From Encephalitozoon hellem ATCC 50504 (lineage: Eukaryota; Microsporidia; Unikaryonidae), in contig NC_018468.1 in NCBI RefSeq assembly GCF_000277815.2, positions 97,585 to 161,584 of the forward strand: a stretch of 64,000 nucleotides of DNA, in the 5' to 3' direction. The notes under the pieces were generated by a model. It was not told the origin of the DNA. It saw only the letters and a list, made by a program, of their open reading frames with translations, and searched no databases. A program made the translations under genes and the position numbers. Positions 47,493-58,440 of the stretch are shown piece after piece (within the stretch, counting starts at the first letter, position 1; each line of letters begins with the position of its first letter).

Positions 47493-49946
47493 CTAACATT
47501 TATTTGCTTCGTTAAGAAACTCCTCAAGCTCCCGCATTCTTATTTTTGTGTGATCAAACATACCACCTTCGTCTTCCCCGCCTTCTCCATCAACCTTTCT
47601 GGTATCCCCCCATGTGAAGTCATCGAAGTGCCAGAAAGCATATGTGGGGAGGACAAAGTTCCAGATGGGAATGGATAATATGTAAACCAGACACCAGAAT
47701 ACATATTGAACCTCCATCGTTGTAATTAGTATCAGTACTGCAGGCAACCCAAAGATACCGACAAGCATAATCAAAGGAACCCAAGCAGGCTCAATCAGGA
47801 TAGATACAGCAATCATAACAAATGTAAAGATTATGGCGGCAGGCAACACCAGCGTCCCAAACAACTCCATAACGACAACAAGCTGCATAGAAAAGCAGAA
47901 GGCCCCACACAGGTTATTAACCTGGACAAGCTCAAATAAGTTGTGTATGGTTGAGTTGATCCATCTTCTTCTTTGACTGAGAAGAACTCTGAATTCTCCA
48001 GGAACGTATGTCTCACACTTTGCTGCCGGAATAAACACAAGCTTTCTTCTGTAAAAGTTCTTTAGCAATAGGGTCGTTAAATACCTATCTTCCCCCAGAT
48101 GTAGAAGGTTCTTTTGATGCAGGGTCTTTGCCTCAAGAACAGAGTAAGCATTTATGATCGCAGGGTTTGCAAGAATAGGAAGGCAGAGGCTCTTTTCCAA
48201 GGACGAACTTAGGATGGATTTCACGTTGTTGAATCTCGGTGCCCCCGTCCGAGACTTAGATGGCCCAGATAGTAGCTGTCCTTGCTGGTTTGTAACTATC
48301 TTTATCCTGTACATACAGAAGCATCCAGGAAGGCATGTAACACCACCAAACACAGATTCAAACGTCTTGTTAAGGTGATGGCTGATGTAGTATTCAAAAA
48401 CCTGTATCATGGTAACCCAGCTCTCAAACTTATTCAGGATCATCGTCTCCCCACATATCCCAATGACCTTCTGGTCTGTTTCAAAAACATTCACCATTGT
48501 AGAAAGAGCATCAGGCTTCACTATCGTATCCGCATCAACCATCAATATGCATTCAAAGTCCTCAGGCTCTATGTGGGGCATTAAGAGCTTCATCTTCTGG
48601 TATATCTCAAAGTCTAGCTCCGTCATTCTGTCCCCGTAAATCAGCCTCGAGAAAAATGACATTAGAATAACCTGGCTGTCCCTTTTCCCCCTATTCCCGG
48701 CCTTGAATGTTTCCTCAGGATTCCCACACTTGTTGATTATAAGAATCCTTGTCTTGTGGTTCCTAACTTCGGTAGTGTCCTCCTGCCTTCCAAAGCACGG
48801 CCAGCATCTGTACCGCCTACTCTTTATTTCCTCCTTCACATGATAATACCCAGCATACACCTTGGCACGGTTATGGCGCTTGGACCCATGGGTGAGAGAT
48901 ATGTAGCTCTTGGGCTCTGCGTTCCTATCAACATCAGACAGGCTTAAAACTATATCCGGCGTGCTCATATCATTTCCGGCCCCAGTTATTTCCCCGTCGC
49001 ATATCACTACAATCATTTTGTAGTCGTACCCGTAATCCTGCTTGCAGAGACTGTCCAAAGTGTTTTTTATCCCATCCCTCCCTTCGCTGTAGCATGTAAC
49101 CAACAATATGCAAGGCGTTGTGTTCGGCCCAGGGCGAGGCCTCTTCTTCACATACCAAGAGTAGAAAAATCCTAGCGAGAACTTCGTAATAATCAATCCA
49201 AAAATAGAAATAGTTGTTATCCAGAAAACAGTGTCAGCAAGCAGGCATCCAGGCGTCTTCGTGGCAACCTTTCCAGCATAGAACGTGTCCTGATAGCATC
49301 GCCATTCGTCCATGCCAAAGTCAGGTTTTCCCTCAGTCCCTGCATACTTGCTGTTGAACTCCTCGAATAGGGGCTCCGAGCAATGAGATGGATCATAAAC
49401 CTTATTATCGACAACTATCATTCCCTTCCTCATTATATCTCCCCAGTCCCAGTAAATGTCATTTATCCTTTCCAACTCGTCAATGTCCTCAGTCCCACCT
49501 CCCAATTGCTTTCCAAATGCAAGTTTGCATGCCCCGCTGTTCTTTTCGAATACATGTGTATAGTTCTCTCCAAATTCGTATTCATCTTCTGTATAATATA
49601 TTCCTCCATTTGCTATAACAACATTCCCATCAAAGCTATCCTTCTTTAGATTCGATGCAATATATTGGGTGTTCCCCTTACAAACAATAGTATTCATTCC
49701 ATATGTAATAAAAGCCAGCACAACCCAGCAAAAAAATATACAGATACACAGCGCCACCTTTTCTCTCCATGCATGCTGCACTTCGGGCGTTTTCATTCCA
49801 AAGCATCTCAGCATGAAGTTCGGAATCAGGCAAGTTAGAAATATGGTAGCCTTGTACCACCATCCCCTATTTTCAGACGTATTTTTTGGAGGTTTCTGAA
49901 GCCTAGTCCTCGACGGATTTCTTAGTATTTCCCCCTGAGACAGCAT
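47493..49946 (-). CDS. CHS1: chitin synthase
   Basis: 817 residues. Two N-terminal membrane spans (near 30-50 and 65-85) flank a short cytosolic start. A luminal/loop domain (about 90-235) follows, then another span (near 245-262). The catalytic domain has LLVTCYSEGRDG, ILMVDADTIV (DxD sugar-nucleotide site), FGGVTCLPGCFCMYR, GEDRYLTTLLL (catalytic EDR) and QRRRWINSTIHN (QRRRW). Several C-terminal spans follow, and the protein ends in a charged tail. It polymerises GlcNAc from UDP-GlcNAc at the plasma membrane for the endospore chitin layer. It is the class IV-type enzyme known from E. cuniculi chromosome I (recalled as ECU01_1390). Confidence 0.96.
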   Translation of the reverse strand: MLSQGEILRNPSRTRLQKPPKNTSENRGWWYKATIFLTCLIPNFMLRCFGMKTPEVQHAWREKVALCICIFFCWVVLAFITYGMNTIVCKGNTQYIASNLKKDSFDGNVVIANGGIYYTEDEYEFGENYTHVFEKNSGACKLAFGKQLGGGTEDIDELERINDIYWDWGDIMRKGMIVVDNKVYDPSHCSEPLFEEFNSKYAGTEGKPDFGMDEWRCYQDTFYAGKVATKTPGCLLADTVFWITTISIFGLIITKFSLGFFYSWYVKKRPRPGPNTTPCILLVTCYSEGRDGIKNTLDSLCKQDYGYDYKMIVVICDGEITGAGNDMSTPDIVLSLSDVDRNAEPKSYISLTHGSKRHNRAKVYAGYYHVKEEIKSRRYRCWPCFGRQEDTTEVRNHKTRILIINKCGNPEETFKAGNRGKRDSQVILMSFFSRLIYGDRMTELDFEIYQKMKLLMPHIEPEDFECILMVDADTIVKPDALSTMVNVFETDQKVIGICGETMILNKFESWVTMIQVFEYYISHHLNKTFESVFGGVTCLPGCFCMYRIKIVTNQQGQLLSGPSKSRTGAPRFNNVKSILSSSLEKSLCLPILANPAIINAYSVLEAKTLHQKNLLHLGEDRYLTTLLLKNFYRRKLVFIPAAKCETYVPGEFRVLLSQRRRWINSTIHNLFELVQVNNLCGAFCFSMQLVVVMELFGTLVLPAAIIFTFVMIAVSILIEPAWVPLIMLVGIFGLPAVLILITTMEVQYVFWCLVYILSIPIWNFVLPTYAFWHFDDFTWGDTRKVDGEGGEDEGGMFDHTKIRMRELEEFLNEANKC

Positions 49947-49980
49947 TTGTTTGTGTGAGGTAGGCTCAGCATAAACTATT

Positions 49981-50526
49981 TTAATTAATTATACCTGGAG
50001 ATTCCCAGGTGGACGTCAGGAAGTAGGTGACAGAGTTGACATAAACCTCATACAGGATGTCAAAGACATCCAGGTCCGCCGTGTCAGTCTCAAAAAACTC
50101 AAACACAGGCCATCTTCGGTCCCCCTTCCATCTCACTCCGCTCTTCTCAACCTCCCCCTCAAAGAGATATGCCTTCTTCCTCAAAGTACTGTTCCCCACA
50201 AACTCATTCTCGTTCACCTCAATCTCAACCATGTATGCATATCCATCAAGGTAGTCAACACGCAGCGACCTCACCCATCCCGTGCTGACCTCGTTGTTCA
50301 TGCCTCTTGGAAGTATCGTCTCTCCAACCTCGTACCTCCCCAACACACGCCCCCAGTAGTCTCCAGGCACCATCGACGCAATAACCCGGTCCCTCCGAGC
50401 AAGCAGCGGCCTGATCTGCTTGTGGTGCTCTAGCTTGCACTCAAAGTCCTTCCTTGCAAACTCCTCGTACTCCCGCTCAATGTCCCGCTGGATCTCCTCC
50501 AGGTCCTTGTAGACTTCCTCTATCAT
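49981..50526 (-). CDS. NAP/SET-family histone chaperone-like protein
   Basis: 181 residues. The N-terminal dimerisation helix (LEEIQRDIEREYEEFARKDF) leads into HHKQIRPLLARRDRVIASMVPGDYWGRVL, the segment that in SET/Vps75/NAP1 proteins reads 'RrpfyekRselI..IpnFW'. A strand-rich domain follows (VRSLRVDYLDGYAYMVEIEV, RWPVFEFFETDTADLD) that fits the NAP earmuff fold. There is no long acidic C-terminal tail. It is likely a histone chaperone of the short Vps75/SET type. Similarity is moderate, so this is a probable, not certain, assignment. Confidence 0.75.
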   Translation of the reverse strand: MIEEVYKDLEEIQRDIEREYEEFARKDFECKLEHHKQIRPLLARRDRVIASMVPGDYWGRVLGRYEVGETILPRGMNNEVSTGWVRSLRVDYLDGYAYMVEIEVNENEFVGNSTLRKKAYLFEGEVEKSGVRWKGDRRWPVFEFFETDTADLDVFDILYEVYVNSVTYFLTSTWESPGIIN

Positions 50527-50556
50527 CAGGGTGGGGCATCTCTCGTAGTACTCATC

Positions 50557-52374
50557 TCAAGAATAGCCCATCGTCTTCATCCTCCAGTACACCCCTCCGG
50601 CCTCCATCAGCTCGCAGTGCCTTCCAACCTCCACAGCCCTCCCATCCTCAACAACAATGATCTTGTCCATGTGCTCGGTCATCCAAAGGTCGTGGAGTAT
50701 CATAACAATCGTCTTGCCCTCAAGACTCATCAGAAGCTCAAAAACCCTCTTCTCTGCATATCCGTCAAGCTTCGACGTTGCCTCGTCAAGCAGCATCATC
50801 GGAGGATCCTTGGCCAGGCACCTTGCAATGCATGCCATCTGCGCCTCTCCCCCACTGAGATCCCCCATCCGAGAGTCAAGCCCCTTCTTTCTGATCACCT
50901 CACACAGCCCGGCATCCCTGCACCCCTTCAAAACCTCGCTCATCCCAGCCTCAGAATTCCCATACCTCACATTGTAGAGGATGCTCTCGTCAAAGAAGAG
51001 GGCGTCCTGGAGAATGCATCCAATCGAACTCCTGAGCGCCCTAGGACACATCTCCCTGATCTCAGACCCGTAAACCCGGATCGATCCGCTGTACCTATGC
51101 AGCATCAGAAGAAGCTTCACAATCGTACTCTTCCCACACCCAGACCTCCCAATTATCCCAACACGCTCCCCCCTCATAACCCGGAAAGATAGGCCCTTGA
51201 GCACACCGGTAGAGCGCGGGTACGAAAACTTGACATCCTCAAACTCAATCGCCGCCACTCCTCTGCCCCCCTCAGACTCCCCAGTCCCGCTAAGAGACTT
51301 GCTGTGCTCAGGCATCCACAGAGACCCTGGCTTCCTTGCTGCATTCTGCAGGGCTGCCCCAGAACTCTCCTCCACATCCCTTTCAAGCCCATCATAAAGA
51401 GTGAGGAGGTCCGTGCAGTCAGTCATCCAAAACCCCATGTCCCTTGCAATCGTCCCAAGCGTCCACATAGAGGTATCAATCGAAAGGACAAACGAAAAGA
51501 GCGTGGCTAGATCCCCAACCGCCATTGCAGAGGCCGATGCATCCTGGACGCCCTTAAGAACAGTGTACACAAAAAGAATCGTAAACAGCGTCCTCTGCCC
51601 AAAGTTTATCACCCCCACACACCCCTTGTCATAAAGCTTCAGGCCCCACATCCTCCTCATAACCTCCGCAACCCTGGACTCCTCCATCTCCTCGCAGCAG
51701 CATGCCCTGACAAGGTCGATGTTCGAAATACACTCGTGGATCCTCTTGGAGACCAGATTGTCTGCATGGTTGATCCTCCTCTTATACCGAGAGCGGATCC
51801 TCAGAGCCACGTAGGTGTATCCCGTGTAGACAACAACAGTGAGGAGAGCAGGAAAGAAGTACCTGGTACCAAACATCGCATAGACCTCTCTGAACAAAAG
51901 AATGAGGTTGTAGAACGCTGGAACTGCAATGGTCAGGATCTTCCCGAGAACCTTGCACACCTTCTTGTTCCCTCTCTCCACAACCCTGTTAAGGTTCGTC
52001 GGCTTTATCTCATACGAGTGTGCAGAGTGTATTGCAAGATGGAGGACACGCGTTGTCATATCCTCCACAATCCTGTTTGCTATTACCGAAAAGAGAATGC
52101 TCTTCGACTCTATGAGCACAGAGGAGAGCGTCCGGAACACAAAGAAGGTCATCGCATTGCTGCAGATAGAAGACACATCTACAGCACCTACTCCTTTGAC
52201 GTCTCCAAGGCTATTGATGATCATGCCTCGCCTCTTGATCGAGGCCACGTCAAGCCACTTCCCAAAAAAGATGCACAGGGCCAGTGCAGCCATGACTAGC
52301 ATCTCGGCCATGGATGTAGGCCTCGCCATAGAAAACAGCCTCCGCCATATAGTCCAGTGAGATATTCCTTTCAT
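50557..52374 (-). CDS. ABC half-transporter, ATM1/ABCB7-like
   Basis: 605 residues. One membrane domain with about six spans occupies residues 20-325; the NADNKA-like segment NHADNLVSKRIHECISNIDLV is typical of the ATM1 subfamily. One nucleotide-binding domain carries Walker A GRSGCGKSTIVK, Q-loop CILQDALFF, signature LSGGEAQ, Walker B MMLLDEATSKLD and H-loop ILHDL. ATM1-type proteins export a glutathione-linked sulfur compound from mitochondria for cytosolic Fe-S assembly; in this genus the place would be the mitosome, with frataxin coded nearby. No clear presequence is visible, so another membrane cannot be excluded. LHDL replaces the more common AHRL of the H-loop. Confidence 0.88.
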   Translation of the reverse strand: MKGISHWTIWRRLFSMARPTSMAEMLVMAALALCIFFGKWLDVASIKRRGMIINSLGDVKGVGAVDVSSICSNAMTFFVFRTLSSVLIESKSILFSVIANRIVEDMTTRVLHLAIHSAHSYEIKPTNLNRVVERGNKKVCKVLGKILTIAVPAFYNLILLFREVYAMFGTRYFFPALLTVVVYTGYTYVALRIRSRYKRRINHADNLVSKRIHECISNIDLVRACCCEEMEESRVAEVMRRMWGLKLYDKGCVGVINFGQRTLFTILFVYTVLKGVQDASASAMAVGDLATLFSFVLSIDTSMWTLGTIARDMGFWMTDCTDLLTLYDGLERDVEESSGAALQNAARKPGSLWMPEHSKSLSGTGESEGGRGVAAIEFEDVKFSYPRSTGVLKGLSFRVMRGERVGIIGRSGCGKSTIVKLLLMLHRYSGSIRVYGSEIREMCPRALRSSIGCILQDALFFDESILYNVRYGNSEAGMSEVLKGCRDAGLCEVIRKKGLDSRMGDLSGGEAQMACIARCLAKDPPMMLLDEATSKLDGYAEKRVFELLMSLEGKTIVMILHDLWMTEHMDKIIVVEDGRAVEVGRHCELMEAGGVYWRMKTMGYS

Positions 52375-52441
52375 CAGATATAGAGATAAGGGTAGATAAA
52401 TGTTTTATTGGGCCGCCATTCATAGGAAACGTTTTAATAAA

Positions 52442-53824
52442 CTACCGGTAAATAGGATATGCCTCCACAAGATTGGATATTCTCCTTCTCAGATCCACAA
52501 CCAGGCCATTGCACATAAACTCCTTGCTGGACACCGCCTTCTCAACTTCTGCCTTGGACATCCTCTTCCCCATGGACATCTCTCTGCACAGAGTGACAAT
52601 GCCGTTGATTATGTCTCCAACCTCCTTCATCTCGCTAGTCCCAAACCCTCGGGCAGTCACTGCATACGTGCCAATGCGTATTCCAGACGGATTCAGTGGG
52701 CTGGTGTCTCCAACAACAGTGTTTCTGTTCACACTCACCCCAAGCCTGTCACACACTTGCTCCACAATGCTTCCATCAACCCCCTTACTCCTGAGATCCA
52801 CCAGAAACATATGGTTGTCAGTCCCCCCAGTGGGAATCTCAAATCCTAGAGACAGCAGGTAGTTGCACAGTGCCCTCGAGTTCTCCACAACCCGGCTCGT
52901 GTACTCCGCAAACGAGGGTGTCCTTGCATGCAGAAGCGCAGAGGCAATCCCTGCAATCGTGTGGTTGTGCGGTCCCCCCTGCAGCATCGGAAACACTGCA
53001 AAGTTGATCTTCGTCTCAAGATCCACAACATCCTCCCCTTTCCTCACGCTCTTCCTATAGAAAATAAGAGCCCCGCGAGGCCCCCGCAGCCCCTTGTGCG
53101 TCGTTGTCATAACCACGTCACAGTGCCTGAACGGGCTCTCCATCAGGCCAGAGGCAATCAACGGAGAGATGTGCGAAATGTCTGCAAACAGAAACGCATT
53201 GTTCTTGCTTGCTATCTGCGAAAGCCTCTTGTAGTCAATGTCCCGAGAATATGCACTGTACCCGCAGATCAGTATCTGCGGCAGAAACTCCATGAAGGAC
53301 TTCTCAAGCCCAGAGTAGTCAATAAGCCCATCGTCGCCTATCCTGTAAGGCTTCGAGTCAAAGTAAACGCTGGTGGCAGATATCTTTCTTGTCTTTGTCT
53401 TGTATCCGTGTGTCAGGTGCCCTCCGCACGGCAGGTCAAGCCCCATGATCCTCCCTCCAGGAGGAACAATCCCTGTGTAGACAGCAAAGTTTGCAGGGCT
53501 CCCAGAGTATGCTTGCACATTGACCCCCCATACCTCGGGATCCAACGAAAACAGGTCAAGAGCCCTCTTCTGGCAGAGAACCTCGATCCTGTCCACCCAC
53601 TCAGTCCCTCCGTAGTATCTTCCTCCCACCTTACCCTCAGAGTACTTGTTGGTCAGTACAGACCCACTTGCCTCCATCACACTCAGATGAGCATAGTTCT
53701 CACTTGCTATTAGGTTTATTGTACTCTTCTGCCTTTCAATCTCCCCGCCAATAAGAGCATAGAGCTCAGGATCAGACGTCGCCATCGCCTCTGTCCAGAA
53801 CCCCTTCTCCTTCGCGTCCACCAT
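52442..53824 (-). CDS. SHMT: serine hydroxymethyltransferase
   Basis: 460 residues from ATG 53824 (the longer frame begins at 53869, only 5 bp from the TS gene end). PLP enzyme converting serine and THF to glycine and 5,10-methylene-THF. Landmarks: INLIASENYAHLSVMEASGS, NKYSEGKVGGRYYGG, VQAYSGSPANFAVY, FLFADISHISPLI, and the PLP lysine in MTTTHKGLRGPRGALI, followed by RIGTYAVTARGF. The lysine loop reads TTTHKGLRGPR instead of TTTTHKTLRGPR. It is the cytosolic form, part of a tandem cluster SHMT-TS-DHFR, all on the minus strand, which together run the thymidylate cycle. Confidence 0.97.
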   Translation of the reverse strand: MVDAKEKGFWTEAMATSDPELYALIGGEIERQKSTINLIASENYAHLSVMEASGSVLTNKYSEGKVGGRYYGGTEWVDRIEVLCQKRALDLFSLDPEVWGVNVQAYSGSPANFAVYTGIVPPGGRIMGLDLPCGGHLTHGYKTKTRKISATSVYFDSKPYRIGDDGLIDYSGLEKSFMEFLPQILICGYSAYSRDIDYKRLSQIASKNNAFLFADISHISPLIASGLMESPFRHCDVVMTTTHKGLRGPRGALIFYRKSVRKGEDVVDLETKINFAVFPMLQGGPHNHTIAGIASALLHARTPSFAEYTSRVVENSRALCNYLLSLGFEIPTGGTDNHMFLVDLRSKGVDGSIVEQVCDRLGVSVNRNTVVGDTSPLNPSGIRIGTYAVTARGFGTSEMKEVGDIINGIVTLCREMSMGKRMSKAEVEKAVSSKEFMCNGLVVDLRRRISNLVEAYPIYR

Positions 53825-53874
53825 GCCTCTCCCCCTCCACAAACTTAAATACCGTTGGAGGGAAAACACTCCTC

Positions 53875-55415
<1,541 letters not shown>

Positions 55416-55462
55416 GGGAATATTTATTGCAAGTGATATAATGAAGAGTAAAAACAAAGGGT
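55416..55462. promoter_or_regulatory. 47-bp divergent promoter gap (DHFR / aminopeptidase)
   Basis: Divergent ATGs are only 47 bp apart. The gap is AT-rich (ATATTTATTGCAAGTGATATAATG) and contains GGG close to each start (GGG directly before the DHFR ATG as read on plus; AAAGGGT before the aminopeptidase ATG). Any core promoter must be shared or lie inside the opposite coding sequence. Confidence 0.4.
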
Positions 55463-58060
55463 ATGAAGTGGATTGAATTGATGATTGGATTGATGCCCAT
55501 GATTGAAGGCAGAAAAATGGAAGGAAGCAGTGGGACAGAATTTCCTCGAAGGCTGGACAGGACTGTTGTTCCTTCGCACTACGACCTGCATGTGAAGGTG
55601 ATGGACACGGGGTTCTGCGGAAACGTAGGGATCCGGGTGGATATCTCGCAGCCTGTGGATGAGATAATGATGAATGCAAAGGAGCTTGACGTACTGAGTG
55701 CAGGGATTGAGATTGATGGAAGGAGGATTGATGGAGAGGTGGTCATGGGAGACGACGAGAAGGAGTACGAGGTTGTAAGGATCAGGTTTCCCTCGACGAT
55801 ACCCAAGGGAGAAGGATACATTGTGGGAGAGTTCTGCGGAGACTACAACTCTGGTCTGGTTGGGTTTTACAAGAGCGGGGGAGAGTCGAAGGTCTACAGC
55901 ACACACTTTGAGCCGACGGATGCAAGAAGGGTGTTTCCATGCTTTGACCAGCCCGATATGAAGGCAACGTTTAGCATTTCGATTGATGCGCCGTCAAACC
56001 TTGTTGTTCTGTCGAACAGCCCCTCTGTGCCTTCGCTGCGGAAGGAGTATGGAGACAGGGCGATTGAGTACTTCACGAAGACAAGCAAGATGTCTACATA
56101 TCTTGTTGCATTTGTTGCTGGCGAGCTTGAGTACATTGAGGACTGGAGCAAGTCTGGAGTGAGGCTAAGGGTGTATGGACAGGGGAAGGAAGAGGCGTCG
56201 TGGGGAAGGTATGGGCTTGAGGTTGCAAAGAGATGCATCGACTACTTTGAGGAGTACTTTGGGATTGAGTATGAGTTTCCTGAGAAGGGGATGGCAAAGA
56301 TAGACATGATTGGGATTCCGAGCTTTGGCAGTGGAGCGATGGAGAACTGGGGGCTCATTACGTTCCGAAAGGAGAGTCTTCTGTACTCTGATGGAAAGGA
56401 CAGTGTTGAGCAAAAGAAGAATGTAGCTGAAACTGTGTGCCACGAGCTGGGGCACATGTGGTTTGGAAACCTTGTGACGATGGAGTGGTGGGACGACCTG
56501 TGGCTGAACGAGGGATTTGCAACATGGATATCGTTCAAGGGGATGTCTGAGATAGGGAAGGAGTATGTTGACTGGGATGTCGAGGGAGAGTTTGTGCTGT
56601 GGAATGTGATACGGGGGATGCTTGAGGATGGGCTTGGAAAGAGCCACAAGATCCGGATGGAGGTTTCCGATCCTGGAGAGATTGGAGAGATCTTTGATGC
56701 GATCAGCTACAGCAAAGGAGCAAGCATCATCAGGATGGTTGAGAAGTATGTTGGGGAGTCTGTATTTATGTCTGGGATCCGGCGATACATCAAGGAGCAC
56801 ATGTATGGGAACGGGAATGGAATGAGCCTGTGGAAGGCGATTGGGGAGTCCTATGGAAAGGACATTTCGTCGATGGTTGAGGGATGGATTTCGCAGGCAG
56901 GATACCCTGTGATAAGTGTCAGCGAGAGTGGGGAGAACCTCGTTCTGTCGCAGAGGAGATACTCGATGCTTGGAAAAAGCGACGACAGCATGTGGATTGT
57001 GCCTGTTGTGATAACATGGGGGTCTGGAGAGAACGAAAGCATTGAGGTTGGAGAGAGAGAGGTTGTGATTCCACGGAGAAGCGATGTGTACAAGGTGAAC
57101 AGCTCGTATGCAGGGTTCTACCGGGTGCTGTACGAGGCCGATGCACTGAGAAGGCTTGAGGAGAGGCTTGAGGAGATGGGCGACATGGACCGAGTGAACA
57201 TGGTCGAGGATGTGTTTGGGCTTGGATTTGGACTGTATGGAGGGATTGGAGAGAGGCTCCGGAAGATAGGGGAGTACTACTCTGACGGATACTGTGTTGC
57301 CCGAAGCACGGTTGAGAAGCTGATGCGGATCCGGAGTGTGTTCTACGACGATGCCGAGATTGTGTCTGCGGTTGACAAGCGAGTTCTGGGGCTGATTGAG
57401 GAGAGGATTGAGTCTATTGACACCTCTGTGTGTGAGACGTCTGTGGAAAGGATCAGCATGAACAAGTACCTGCTGTCTGTTGGCATTGAGGTTGGAAGTG
57501 CCTCTGCGATGAGGAAGGTGTCTGAGCTGTGGAGGCGGCACGTCGAGGAGGGAGCGGAGCTTGGAGAACTTCGGTGGATTGTGTACAAGGGAGTTGTTGA
57601 CGACAACCTTGAGCACCTGATTGGGGAGTACAAGAGTGGAAGGAGGCCTGGAACCCGATGGGAAGTGATAAGTGGGTTCAGCGGGATAAAGAGGAAGGAG
57701 AGCTTTGCAGAGGTTGTGAAGAGGCTGTGCGAGTTCAGTGTTGAGGACATTGGTGTGGTGATAGCAATAATCTGCAGAAGCGGGAACTTCCGTGACGAGA
57801 TGGTTGAGTATGTTGTGTCGCACCGGGAGGAGCTTTATTCGATGGTGCAGAAGAATGTGATGCTATACAACACCATTGTGATGTCTCTCCGGCATGTGAG
57901 CAGTGACCCAATGGTGGAGAAAGTGTCCGAGTTCCTTTCTGGGATCAAGCACTCTGGAAGCAGTCTGAGCATTGAGAAGGTGCGAGACGAGATTGAGTGG
58001 AGAAGAAGGATGAGAGGAGTAAGAGACGAGATCCTTGCAGGACTCTGCTCCTCTGAGTGA
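55463..58060 (+). CDS. M1-family zinc aminopeptidase
   Basis: 865 residues. N-terminal beta domain (PRRLDRTVVPSHYDLHV), then the exopeptidase motif GAMEN (291-295) and the zinc site HELGH (327-331) with the third ligand Glu350 in WLNEGFATW, and a C-terminal helical domain. It matches the puromycin-sensitive aminopeptidase/APN type (ERAP-like without a membrane anchor). It removes N-terminal residues from peptides; in a parasite without amino acid synthesis this would support peptide use. E. cuniculi carries this gene near both ends of chromosome I, so a second copy may exist elsewhere. Met13 and Met19 are possible later starts. Confidence 0.97.
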   Translation: MKWIELMIGLMPMIEGRKMEGSSGTEFPRRLDRTVVPSHYDLHVKVMDTGFCGNVGIRVDISQPVDEIMMNAKELDVLSAGIEIDGRRIDGEVVMGDDEKEYEVVRIRFPSTIPKGEGYIVGEFCGDYNSGLVGFYKSGGESKVYSTHFEPTDARRVFPCFDQPDMKATFSISIDAPSNLVVLSNSPSVPSLRKEYGDRAIEYFTKTSKMSTYLVAFVAGELEYIEDWSKSGVRLRVYGQGKEEASWGRYGLEVAKRCIDYFEEYFGIEYEFPEKGMAKIDMIGIPSFGSGAMENWGLITFRKESLLYSDGKDSVEQKKNVAETVCHELGHMWFGNLVTMEWWDDLWLNEGFATWISFKGMSEIGKEYVDWDVEGEFVLWNVIRGMLEDGLGKSHKIRMEVSDPGEIGEIFDAISYSKGASIIRMVEKYVGESVFMSGIRRYIKEHMYGNGNGMSLWKAIGESYGKDISSMVEGWISQAGYPVISVSESGENLVLSQRRYSMLGKSDDSMWIVPVVITWGSGENESIEVGEREVVIPRRSDVYKVNSSYAGFYRVLYEADALRRLEERLEEMGDMDRVNMVEDVFGLGFGLYGGIGERLRKIGEYYSDGYCVARSTVEKLMRIRSVFYDDAEIVSAVDKRVLGLIEERIESIDTSVCETSVERISMNKYLLSVGIEVGSASAMRKVSELWRRHVEEGAELGELRWIVYKGVVDDNLEHLIGEYKSGRRPGTRWEVISGFSGIKRKESFAEVVKRLCEFSVEDIGVVIAIICRSGNFRDEMVEYVVSHREELYSMVQKNVMLYNTIVMSLRHVSSDPMVEKVSEFLSGIKHSGSSLSIEKVRDEIEWRRRMRGVRDEILAGLCSSE

Positions 58061-58163
58061 ATAAACAGGGTTCTCTGTAGATTTTTGGAGATGTTTGACT
58101 TGTATAGTTTTATTGTATTATAGAAGGGGTGGCTGTCTCCTTCTTGGCTTTCATTGTTCTAGC

Positions 58164-58397
58164 TTACTCATCCTCTCCATTACCATTACCATTGTTACCA
58201 TCGCCTTCGCATTCCCCAAGCTGTGAGCTGTTGCCACTCAAAGGATTGTCGTTACCTCCACCATTGCCATCTCCAAGCATTTCTTTGGCTTTGTTTATTC
58301 CCCCGGTGAGGTCGCCACTGCCATTACCGTCACCGCTCGTTGCAAGAGCCTTTGCGAGGAACGAGAGTGAGAAAAGAAAAAGAGTCTTTGAGTTCAT
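58164..58397 (-). CDS. small secreted Gly/Asn/Asp-rich protein (77 aa)
   Basis: A signal peptide (MNSKTLFLFSLSFLAKALA) with a good cleavage site is followed by a low-complexity acidic Gly/Asn/Asp-rich mature chain (GDGNGSGDLTGG, GNGGGNDN, GDGNNGNGNGEDE) with one Cys. Start ATG 58397 is preceded by CATCCCTGCA. The overlapping plus-strand frame starts at GTG and is not credible. It is located between the last core gene and the subtelomere, where lineage-specific secreted proteins are common in Encephalitozoon. No family is recognised. The repeated GGTAAT/ACCATT units encode the Gly-Asn repeats and may expand or contract. Confidence 0.55.
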   Translation of the reverse strand: MNSKTLFLFSLSFLAKALATSGDGNGSGDLTGGINKAKEMLGDGNGGGNDNPLSGNSSQLGECEGDGNNGNGNGEDE

Positions 58398-58440
58398 TGC
58401 AGGGATGGACGGGATGGTTGCTTATGTAGTTGAGAGTTAA

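Noticed and set aside
56165..57823. 552-codon minus-strand ORF, rich in His, Pro and Leu
   Set aside because: It lies entirely antisense to the M1 aminopeptidase. Its composition is what results from reading a GAG/GTG-rich coding strand backwards.
58200..58300. CRISPR array or tandem satellite
   Set aside because: The repeated ACCATT units are short codon-level repeats inside an ORF, with no spacers; CRISPR arrays are not expected in a eukaryote.
58129..58440. 103-codon plus-strand ORF with a hydrophobic N-terminus
   Set aside because: It starts with GTG, not ATG, and the Pro/Leu/Ser-rich sequence is the reverse reading of the Gly/Asn repeat in the minus-strand secreted ORF.
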